A DNA stretch of 64,000 nucleotides from Parus major (taxonomy: Eukaryota; Chordata; Aves; Passeriformes; Paridae), in the NCBI RefSeq assembly GCF_001522545.3, contig NC_031773.1, positions 22,952,664-23,016,663 on the forward strand. Reading direction: 5' to 3'. How positions within the stretch are numbered: position 1 is the stretch's first letter; the number at the start of each line of letters is the position of its first letter. The notes under the pieces are model-generated. The model was not told the origin of the DNA. It saw only the letters and a program-made list of their open reading frames with translations, and ran no database searches. Below, piece by piece: positions 39,833-50,314 of the stretch. Position numbers and translations under genes: made by a program.

Positions 39833-42800
39833 AGTGCTAAAAGAATGAAGGCAGAGGACGGTAAACAGCAGCCCAACCAAACCATGTGGGATGTTCCTTA
39901 AGTTTCTGCTGCAACTCAGTAACAGATGAAGCATGTGATCCAAACCCAGCCTGATCAATCAAAAATCTCTTTTTTTGCTTTTTAATCATCTCTGGATCAA
40001 TTAGATGTACTACTCCCACATGCTATGCTTATGATTAAATTTATTTTCAAACAGCAGTTTCAAAGCCATTAACTGAATGCTGCATTACCAAATGCCTTTC
40101 CTTATACTTAATCCACTGTTCTCATTATACTTCTGTCATTGCTGTTTTGATCATTAACTGTATCACTAGAAGTGGCTTAATAATTACTCATTGCTTCTAG
40201 AAGCCTTAGTATAAAATTCTTCCTGATTCTTCAGGTTTTCTGGGAAAAAAAATATTTTTTATGCCATTACCTCTTTTAAACTTTTAACACTGTTTCTAAA
40301 GTAGTTGCAGTTTTTTAACAGTCTCCGAAAAGTATTGTAACAAGTACAGCAGTGAGTGTAACAGTTCAATATGACAATTGGATGTTCATAACACAATCAT
40401 TACAAGAATCCATCAGTAATAAAAAAAAAGCAGTCCTTCCCAGAAGTCCTCCCAAATAACAGTGTAATGAAACATGCTACTACTGTTTTGCAGAAAAACT
40501 CCCCAAACCAAGATCTGTATTTACCATCTTATGCTCAAATTTAACACTGTTCCTCAGGATCTGCTGGTAACATATTAGACAGGTTCCCAGGCTGTGAACT
40601 TTTTCCTCCATGACTCTAAATTTCAGAGACATCTAGACAAAAAGAATTCATACAGGAATTAAAGCTATGTGCCTCTGCGTGAAAAAGGCCACTTGAAAAA
40701 GACAAGGCAGAAGACTTCCTGTTGGCAGTATTCAAATAAACTAAGCTATGTCAGCAAAAAACTACAATCAAGAAAATCTTCCTCAATCCAAAAAGATTGT
40801 TGATTGCTTTTTCTCAAGTAAAAATGCAAAGTCTGAGATGGGACAGTATGGCTACTAAAACCAAGCATTCATACTCAAAACCATCTAGGAACTATTAATT
40901 CAGAGGGATCCTGCCCTTCAGGCACACCACATCAATCGTAAACACCTTGCTCTTACTGTATTCACTGCACCACCTTCTGTCTCACAGATCTGGAGAACAC
41001 ATGAAAGCAAATATCTTAGTACCAATTCAGGTAAGATCTGACAGATCTGAAGAGGCATGCAAGGTGTGGGGTTGCAATGCCTTTCTGTGGGATTATACAT
41101 TCTCAATACCTACTCGTTTGCACTATGCCCCTGAATTGTCTGGGGCTCTGGCCAGATAATTGCCTAACACAACATGATGTGAGTCTCTGCTGTTGACTGT
41201 GAGACTCTTTTCCACACAGTGACTCACAGCTTTGTAACCTCAAAGGTGCAACATTAGAACGTGTTGCAAAATGATCAGCGGTGTCATGGGCAGGTAAAAC
41301 AAGACTATTTTGCTACTGCATACAAGTAAAGAGGCTGGAATAGTAAGTAGATGTTAAACCCGAGTCATCTTTACGTAGCAAAATTAGAAACAGTGCAAGC
41401 AGGAGAAAAGAAAATAAATTGCTCTAAATTATTCAACAGCATGGAAAACCTTAACATTGCTTCCAAATTTACTGAAGAAATACTAATTCCTTTTTTCCAG
41501 GCTAATGCTCTTCAAGCTAAAATATGCTTTAAAAGTTACATTAATTCCTTAAAAAAGTAGTTTCTTTCAACAAACACTGCAGTCTACAGATTTATTTGTA
41601 CATACTCATGCTATGCTGTTTAGGTAATGTAGGTGAGACTTAGATGAGGTTTATCCTATTTCTGTTAAAACCCATTTAACAATCATATATTCTTTATATA
41701 GAACACCAAATTTACATACAAAAAATTATGAATCCCAACTTAAACTGATCAGAAAGAGTCTTGAAAAGACTTGAAGTTTATGGAAAAATAGAATTTTCCC
41801 ATACTGACCACCCACATCTACACACAATGTGCAATTTCAAGTGTTTCTTTCAGCACTAGCTCATTTTTGCTACAAAGAAATTATTAGTCCAAGACCATAA
41901 CAAGTTCAATAATGTATTTACTTTCTCATATGTCTTCCTCTACCTCTAAACAGGTACTTTGATGGTTTTAAGACCACTGCTCAATAGAACACATACTTAA
42001 GAACATGTGACAGACTAAGAGGTATGTAACATGCTTCACTGTTGTTTTTTATTTTTAAATCTGGCAGGTTAAAAAAACAGCAGAAATATCACAAGCTGCT
42101 CTAGATAAATGAGTGTAACATAATGCAGTGTTTCCTATGACTGAAGACAAGAAAACAATACAATCACATTACAAAGACTGAAGATAAATCTCAGAATTTG
42201 AATTCTTAACTACTGGAGTGCCATCTATTTCCATCTCCATGGCTGACAATCAAATTTCCACTGACTTCAGATCATGATTTTTTTTTTGTGCTAGGGGCTA
42301 ATGAAATACTGTTGAAGCACAAGACAAAGCTACATCACACACCCTATGTGCTTCATGCACTAAAATTAGTGGCAAGCAGGCCTAAAACCAAATTATCATA
42401 TCAAGAAGTAAGCAAATATGTTGCCATTTCCTGGTACACTACACTTCAGGAGAAATCTATGTGACTTAGTAGAGTCTTAGCTATTACTTGTTAAAAAACT
42501 CAGTGCATTTAATTTAGTATCTTAGAATTCCACAGATGTTTAATTTGAAGATCTCAAGCTGCTTTGCAAAAGTTACTAGACTAGGTAAAGTACACACAAA
42601 AATAATGGTGTGCTGAAATAATATTTAAATAATAAATACTGTTCCTAGATGAGTACATAAATCTTAACAACAATATCTATCAATAACTGGTACTTGATGC
42701 TTTTGAGTCATTCCAGATTAGAATGCTTGTGTCTCTGACCACAACAGTACTAAGCATACAATACTATAACTTCAGTATGAACTACATAATTTTTCTAAAA

Positions 42801-45026
42801 AAAAGTTGTTATGGAATGATAGAAACATTTTTCGATATATTTAATCACCATCCAAACAGCTTTCTGTAAACATTTAAATCTCTACAAGTATTTGAAATAG
42901 AAAATAACTGTCTACTGTGACAGTCTCAGTTTCTATTTCCTTCTCCAGATTGCCATAATCTTCCTACCATCACAATCTATTGAACATTTTTAAAATGTTT
43001 TTTCAGTATTGTATTTCTTTTTGTGCTGATTCCTGTAAAAGATTTGGTGTGTAAAGGCCTTCTCAGTTCAGCATAAACACAGCTTAGAAAAATATTAAAA
43101 TTCCATTTTTAACATATTGATCTAATTTTATTTTAGCCAAAGCAAAGCCTAGAGAGGAGTGTTGCATTTTTAACAGTATTTTGTAAGTACTGATGCAACA
43201 GAGGGCTCAAGGAGAAAAGGTGATGACTTCTTAAGAAATGGACAAAGTCTTAAAGGTTTTCCAAACAGGCAGCACTACTGAGCTGCACGGTTTTCCTTGT
43301 CCACTGGCCTCCTCCTGACAAAGGGAACTTTCTCTGCCCTCAGTTTGGTAGAAATCAAACGTTTACCTACCTCCATGATGAGTGCAAAGAGTAACTGACT
43401 TTCCTCCCCTACCATGTTTTTTCCCCCTTTGGGTAAATCTTTGTGCAAACTGAACTGGTATTGAATGATTAACACAGCTTTCTTTCTTGCTGTGATACTT
43501 TTAGCTCCTGGTAAAACTAAGCAAGATCAACTGTAGAAGCAGTAAAATCTCTCATGTAAAGGAGGGAGTGGAATAGTGTGCCTTGTTCTTCAGAGCTGGA
43601 ATGGAAAAAGGATGGTTAAAAGTGGGAATAAATGGGAAAACAGGCTAGGTAAAAGAGCAGCATATTTGTATCTCTGCTGAAGTCTTCTGATTTATTTTTA
43701 CTATTTGCATATACAGTGCTTGACTGTAACTGAAATTGAAAAATCCAAAGCCTAGAAAGAACTATAATATAAACAATTCGAAAACCTGTGTAGTAAATAT
43801 GTGAACATTACAAAGAAAAAGAAACAAACACACCAAATTCCTTTTTATTTTTTTCTCCACAGCATTATGATACTTTAATTGCATTGTCACTTCATCTTAA
43901 TCTGTCCATCCCATTCCAGATAACAGAAGCCAAGTAAGTCTAACAAACAGAAAACCAAACTGAACAAACAAAAAAAGATGCTAGCTAGAACCATTAATTT
44001 CCCAAGGACTTTCCTAAACTCAGAATCAGAGGTTAGATATCCTGACACCCAGTTGAAATTTCCATGTACCAGGAAAATCTTATTTAAAGCACGCTGTCTT
44101 TTGTCTGCTCTTCTAGATGCTGACAATAATAAGAATCCCATCAGTGTCACTCCTGCAAGTTAATTCTATTACACCATGAATTATTTAAGTAGAGATACTA
44201 GCAAATTATGAAGCAGGTTTGCAGGAATATTTGCCTGTCCTCTCCACTTGAAATGTCCAATAAGAGCTTGGTGCCAAAGGAGCATATGGAGATTTTGCAG
44301 GAAGTTAGCCAGAGGATTAACTGGAGGTTTGTTACAATTGGCTGATGTGGACAAGGAAACCTATGAGCATGCCTCTTTAGTGCAAGCCATATGGTCCATT
44401 TTCCATGATGAGTTTAGATGACCTGGTTAAAGAAATGGGTGTTTCAAGAAACAACACAGAAAATAACTATATGGGACAGAGGTAAATTCAATTATTGCAA
44501 CGCCTCATAGGCAATTTGGTTTCCAAAACTTTAGTGCAAGGTAAGCTTTGCAGGAAAGCATTATGATAAAGAAATCTAGATCAAACAGCTGGTGGCAGCT
44601 TATATACCTACATTAAGAAAGAAGGAGCTACCTTCAATAGCCTTGACAGTTCTGGTATATAGGATTATATAGGACTCAGGGAATTTTACAGTATCAAAGT
44701 AGATAGTAACTGCTAAGTATTTTACTGCACCAGTTGGACAGAAGGTATAGTTTTTATTATACTAGTGCCTGTTGATTTCATGCACTGAAACTAATGAGGT
44801 TTTTGTAACAAGAGAACTGCTATATCTATGGCAACACCAACTTGAATCAAGAAGTTATGTCAGTGGTTAGAGACTTAGGGAGAAAAAGCTGCAGATACAT
44901 TTACAGGATCTTATGTGAAAACATGATTCTATATGAGCACACAGAAGGCTGGACTGTGGCCATTTAAATATTAGGGATTTACTAGAGGGAAGGAACCTTT
45001 TAATGTAAGCTCAATAATCATTGCTT

Positions 45027-45690
45027 TAGAATCATAGAATTGTTACATTTGGAAAAGATCACTGAGTCCAACCATTAGCAAAGCACCACCCTGTTTACCA
45101 CTAAACCATTTTACCAAATACCACATCCACATGCCTTTTGAACACTACCAAAATGGTGTTTCTACCACTTCCCTGGGCAGCCTGTTCCAAAGATTTCCCA
45201 CCTTTTCAGTGAAGAAATCTTTCCTAATATCTAATCTAAAGCTCCCTGGTGCAACTTGAGGCTACTTCCTCTCATCCCATCACTTGTTACCAGGGAGAAG
45301 AGATTGAACCTCACCTCATTACAACCTCTTGTGAAACAGTTGTAGAAAGCAATTAAGTCTCCCCTGAGCCTCCTTTTTTCCAGGCTAAGCAACCACAGTT
45401 CCCTCAGCCACTTCTTACAAGATTTCTGCCCCAGACCCTTCACCAGCTTTGTTGCCCTTAGCACCACAATGTCTTTCTTGTAGTGAGGGGCCAAGACCAA
45501 ACATGGGATTTGATGTTTTTGTATTTGGCACCTCACCAGTGCCAAATACAGAGGGATAATCATTGCCCTGGTCCTGCTGGCCACATTATTTCTGATCCAA
45601 GCCAGAATTCCACTGGCTTTCTTGGCCACTGCTTGGTCATGTTCAGTCTGCTGTCAACCAAAGACAGCATACCCCAGTGCATACCTGCTC
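45027..45690 (-). mobile_element. CR1 LINE 3' fragment
   Basis: The plus strand begins AGAATCATAGAATTGTTACA (reverse of the terminal repeat) and runs through CCTGGGCAGCCTGTTCC. A degraded minus-strand frame at 45231-45629 resembles the C-terminus of CR1 ORF2 ([20 protein letters not shown], then [19 protein letters not shown]). It keeps the element's conserved hairpin (GTATTTGGCAC and its complement at 45521-45549). 5'-truncated. Confidence 0.92.
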
Positions 45691-48600
45691 CCACAAACTC
45701 AATAAGGAAGAGTTATGGTCTCCTGTTACTTGGACCAGCTGTGACAGAATAGCTCAAATTATCATAAAAGTCTCTTCCATAGGTAGACTCTTTGGCACTT
45801 AAGTTTGGAAAGTAGAATAATAATGCAAGTATAGGACAGCTAGAAAACAGTACAACATCTTAGAATGGTTTTCCCACATAGCATGTTCTCAAGATTCAAC
45901 TATTGGCATTTGTAACAATTTTAGTTTATACCGCTGGGGATGTGGACAGTATCACAATTACTCTTGAAGAGAAGATCTTAAAGCACATGTAAAGGAGATG
46001 CTGACTTTGCTAGAAGAGATGGATGAGACTAAAGGAATTGGTAGCAAAGTCCAGTTAGCAATCATAGGAATTCAGTGAGGGGCTGAACAGTTCCTCTCAG
46101 AAGAGAAACTGAGATTTTAGGAGCTCTTACTTACTAGTATTTGGAAAGCTAGAATCATAGATCATAATATAAAACACCATCCTAACTTAAAAAAAACTCT
46201 AACAAAACAAGTCCAGAAGACAATATATGTGTGGGAGTTTCACAATGCCCAGAGACTACTGGTGAGCAGCCCCAGCAGCTGTAAGAGATAACCAAAGACT
46301 TAACATCCTGTGGTAAACCTATGATAGCAAGGCCATTCAGTATAAAGAAGTGACAATTAGATTGTATGCTTTGCTAACAAAAGAAAAGAGAAGAAAACAC
46401 AAACCACCAAACATGATAAAGCAAAACCAGCTTTTGATTCAAAACCAGTCCCTTTTCCAAGAAGCCATATTCCTTTCGAATTGGTTAAAGCAAAATAAGA
46501 ATGTGGCAACCAATAAAAACATTACATATATGAATATACTGAAATATGTGGATAATCTTTAATCTTGATAAAAGTGGTGAGTCAAAGTGAGATATCAGAA
46601 TGAAAGGTGAATGGTGTAGAAAGCTCAAAGCAGCACTAGATCATTAAAAACTGCCTTTAGAAAATTCAAACATTTGAGTTTCTAAGAGACAGGCAATACT
46701 ATTACAAGTGGTTGCCTAAGTACCAGCAGAGAGTCAACAGGCTGAAACAAGAAGGTACTCACCATGATAACGAAGTGGGAGTACTGCCAGTTAAGATTAA
46801 GGGGACGAAACAGCATAGAACAGGGTAGAGATAGTGGAGGAATGAGGAATTTTTAATAGAGAGGTTGCATCTAGTAATATCAGGAATCATTCTGACATGG
46901 ACTGGCTATGCAGACCAAAGCTTCTAGGTTATATGGAAAAAAGCTAAAAATAGTGCCTGAGTGACACTAAAAGAAAGTATCTTCAAAATCCTAATTCTTG
47001 TTCTAGGTTTTTTTATTCATTACTGTCATAATAAGAGATATTTTTACAAGAGGATTCAGGTTTGCATCATATCCATGATTTCCCCACTAAGTAAGGGGAA
47101 TTTTGACAATGGTTCAATGCTTCTACCAGAAAACAAATTTTACAAACAGAAAACTGTTGGTATGCAATTTATATTCATGTGTTTGGCAGCAGGTTGAAAG
47201 TTTTACATCAGGTACCATCCAGATAGATTTGGTAAAGTGAACAGGAAGAAAAGAGTTGTAAAAATGTTGTAAAAATTAATTATAAGCAAAACAGATAAAA
47301 TGAAGTGCTTTCTATCTTTTTAAGACCGTTAGAATGATGACTGAAATAATCATGAACAACTCAATATGCTGCAGTGCAGCATCTCATAACAAAATTTCAG
47401 GATGGAAAAACTAAAACTGATTCAACACTAAGGGTGAATTCAGATCACAGAAAGAATATAGAACACTTAAGTGCTTTTTAGAGAGTAAGTATCCACCTTT
47501 TTACTTGAAATACCTTAAGGGATGATACAGCTATTTACAAATCAGCTGAAAATTCATCCAGAACAATGTAAACTACTTTGTTTCCCATTTGTTTAAAGAA
47601 TGTTACCTGTTGAATTGCAATCACTTGTTCTACTTTATGGGACTTTTTTCAAATTATGCAAATTTCTGGATGTACTGCTCTTAACCATGGAGCTCGTACA
47701 GCTGTTAGTTCACCATCTCCCAGCTGAATATTTACTGGTAATTTGACAATTATGTAGATCCAGAGTGGCTACACCTCTCTGAGAATGAGGATCTCTTACA
47801 ATTTTCCCAGTTTGAACCTTTCTATAATTACCTCTCGCATGTAAAATGAGTACTGCACAGCAACAAGGAAAAGATGTTGGGAAGTGTTCCTATAGGAGTA
47901 AGTAAAAACACATTGATATTTGGCAAATATGGATGACAGCCAGGACTTACCAAAATAAGTCTGCCTAGCTGAAAAATGAAGACAGACTTCAAGGCCACAA
48001 AATAAGCAGGAGTAAGAAGAATGCGAAAAATAATTAGGTGAGTCTACATCAACAATAATGTCTGATTTACAGTACCAAGCAAACACAAAAGGAAACATCA
48101 CCTGTTATCAGCTTCTGCATGATTGTCTTGTTCAGATTTGAAACAGCTATTGGGTACACTGGCTGCAAGGCTCTTCTACACTGCGAGCCTTTGAAAGGAG
48201 TTGGGATTTTTTCTTTTGACACTAGGTACTATCAGGCTTGTTACTGAAAATTACCTTTCCTAGAGTGGTGCCCTTTGAGAAAGCAACAGCACGCATGTTG
48301 CATTTCAAGCATCTGTTGTGACATTTTAATTTGGATGGTTTATAATGCAGAGAAAAAGAAAAAAATCACAAAGCAAGCATCTCCAAATCAGAAACCTAAA
48401 CCAGCACAAATAAATTGTATTTGTCAAATACTAAACAATTGGTATTAAAGGTAATGAATTTATTCAAAGTAGCAGCACCAGTTAGAAATAACTCTCTTGG
48501 AACATGTGATATCAGTTGTAGAATGTCACACTCAGTTGTCTTTAGAGTTTAGTCTCTGGAGATACAAGTTATACTAGAAATCCATCTTTTGTAACACAGC

Positions 48601-49808
48601 TAAGCCAAATGAATAATGATACGGGAGCTTGATTCTGGTAGTGGTTATTATAAAGTTGAGTACTGGTAGATTCAACACAGATACAGAGAAGCTACACAAA
48701 AAAAGGCATAAATACTACTTTTCCTCTGCAGAAAATAAGAAATATTCAGACCACAATTCAGACCAGAATAAAAGTTACAATTTTATAAGAACTGACATAG
48801 CTACAAAACCTTTTGATTATTACACATAGTAAGCATTATTTCTTCGTTACCAAAATATCTTAAAAAGAGATTTAGTGTATACAGGTAAATCCAAAATAAG
48901 CATATAAAGCTAAGCCTTTATATAGAAGCGGGTATTACAGTTGAGTCAGTTTTAGCAAGCTTTGCTCTAGGGAGGCTGTGTAAAAAGAAGGAGGTTTGCA
49001 TTTCTATCAAGTTTCCAGAAGTAGAAGTTTCTCTCATGAGAGTTCATTTAAAATGTTCACTTAGTTCTTACACCAGAGTTCCTTGTGGTTAATTATCTGA
49101 TTTTCATTATACTTTAATGCAAACAGGCTGTTATATTTAACAGACAAGCAAATAAAATCCAGAAAATGCAGCTTTTAAAAGTGTCGGGCAGGCACAATTG
49201 AAATACACAGACCATGCAGTTTTCTTTTTTAATAAGTGCAACTTTTATAGCACTTACTATGTTCTAAGCATAACTCTAGCTAACCCGCAAATCCCAACAC
49301 AGAAAATGCACATTGCATTGCGTTAAGAAACAAAAGTTAAGCAAAAAATTAAAATAAATAAATAAGAAAACCTTCATAGCCATCTTCTGATCAAGACGAG
49401 GGTAATTTTTTGTTAAAATTAACATACCAAAATTACATTTTTACAGTGTGATGGGCATAAGGACTACACTTATCATTTTGAACTCCTCTTCTGTCAGCAG
49501 ATGATCAATTTCACTTCAACCAGGGGAAAGATCTACGATAAGCTGAAGGAGCAATGATGCCTGTGCATAAAATACAGAATGTCATTCCTCATTTGTTCTT
49601 CAGAGAGTTTCACATGAGCCTTGTGATGGATGAGACATCATTATCGGTCATCAGAAAGAACTCTAAGCACAGCTCTGAAATTTAAAGCAATGCCCTACGT
49701 AGCCAGGCTGGAGGTCCAAAGTCTGGCTCATTAAGTGCGGCTGCTGTTCAGCTTTCCCACGCGAGTGTCCCCACCGCCGTGGCCCTCTGTGACACTGCGT
49801 GTGACACA

Positions 49809-49820
49809 AGTGACGTCACT
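49809..49820. promoter_or_regulatory. ASZ1: Palindromic CRE 1 (AGTGACGTCACT)
   Basis: Perfect 12-bp palindrome containing the full CRE octamer TGACGTCA at 49811-49818, 399 bp upstream of the ASZ1 ATG. Preceded by two TGTGACAC repeats (49788 and 49800). Confidence 0.7.
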
Positions 49821-49860
49821 GGCTGCTGCTAGGGGAGGTGGCGCGGAAACAGCATGTTCA

Positions 49861-49868
49861 TGACGTCA
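49861..49868. promoter_or_regulatory. ASZ1: Palindromic CRE 2 (TGACGTCA)
   Basis: Second perfect full CRE, exactly 50 bp after the first and 349 bp upstream of the ATG. CREB/CREM/ATF family site; CREM is a major male germ-cell activator. Confidence 0.7.
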
Positions 49869-50001
49869 GCAATTAAAGAGAGGAACCCGTATCTTTTACC
49901 TTGAATCCACACATACAAACCAGCCACAGATCTACAGACATAACTTCACACGCGGCTTTGCTGCGTCTCCTAGCACCCACAAAGCGGCGGTGTCACAGTC
50001 C

Positions 50002-50007
50002 CACGTG
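50002..50007. promoter_or_regulatory. ASZ1: E-box CACGTG
   Basis: CCCACGTGCTT, a canonical E-box about 200 bp upstream of the ASZ1 start. Confidence 0.4.
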
Positions 50008-50142
50008 CTTACAGCACCGCTGTCACCTCTCCCTCGTACCCGGCCCGGAGCTGCCCGGCCTTTCCCCCGCTCCCGGCGGAGCTCCCGCCCATGGCGCTCC
50101 CCTCAGAGCCCGGGGGCGGGGCCGGGGGCGGAGCGCGGGAGC

Positions 50143-50150
50143 GCGGGAAA
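50143..50150 (-). promoter_or_regulatory. ASZ1: E2F-type site
   Basis: GCGGGAAA (reverse TTTCCCGC) matches the E2F consensus TTTSSCGC exactly. It lies 60 bp before the ATG. Confidence 0.5.
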
Positions 50151-50164
50151 GCGGCCGTCTCGGC

Positions 50165-50170
50165 CACGTG
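50165..50170. promoter_or_regulatory. ASZ1: E-box in GGCCACGTGACC
   Basis: CACGTG with a T on the far side (GTCACGTGG), the preferred form for MAX/MGA/USF-type bHLH factors, 15 bp from the E2F-type site and 40 bp before the ATG. Confidence 0.5.
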
Positions 50171-50209
50171 ACCGCCTGCGCTGAGGCCACGCGCGCGCGG
50201 GAAGGCGCC

Positions 50210-50314
50210 ATGGCCGCCGTGGTGTACTCGTCCCGCGTCGTGGCGGGCGGCGACGAGGGCAGCGACAGCGACGACGGCGATTGGGACATTGGCGTCGTGC
50301 GGCAGGAGCCGCTG
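50210..50314 (+). CDS. ASZ1: ASZ1 exon 1 (coding part)
   Basis: ATG at 50210 in a strong Kozak context (GCGCCATGG); it is the first in-frame ATG. The 35 codons begin [20 protein letters not shown] and end [15 protein letters not shown]. Human exon 1 also has 35 codons with the same layout (VAGG, acidic Ser/Asp/Glu run, then W-[DE]-IG). The donor is CCGCTG|GTGGGG, phase 0. The reading frame stays open beyond the donor into intron 1 but that is not conserved. Confidence 0.9.

Larger units (their letters stand above)
50091..50171 (+). other. Possible upstream ORF in ASZ1 5' leader
   Basis: ATG at 50091 (weak -3 C, +4 G) opens 26 codons, Gly/Ala-rich, ending TGA at 50169-50171, out of frame with ASZ1. 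It counts only if transcription begins upstream of 50091, which is not known. Confidence 0.3.
28433..50209. other. CFTR-ASZ1 intergenic region
   Basis: About 21.8 kb between the two divergent start codons. Beyond the two CpG islands and the minisatellite at 30051-30303, it is mostly AT-rich unique sequence with CR1 remnants (30608-30665, 32185-32262, 45027-45690), homopolymer and dinucleotide tracts (30779-30808, 35607-35645, 39742-39832). I find no protein-coding gene, tRNA or other RNA gene in it. Weak open frames of 60-130 codons are scattered and look random. Confidence 0.8.

Noticed and set aside
49901..50209. In-frame upstream extension of ASZ1 exon 1.
   Set aside because: There is no in-frame ATG before 50210, and the human protein starts at the equivalent position.
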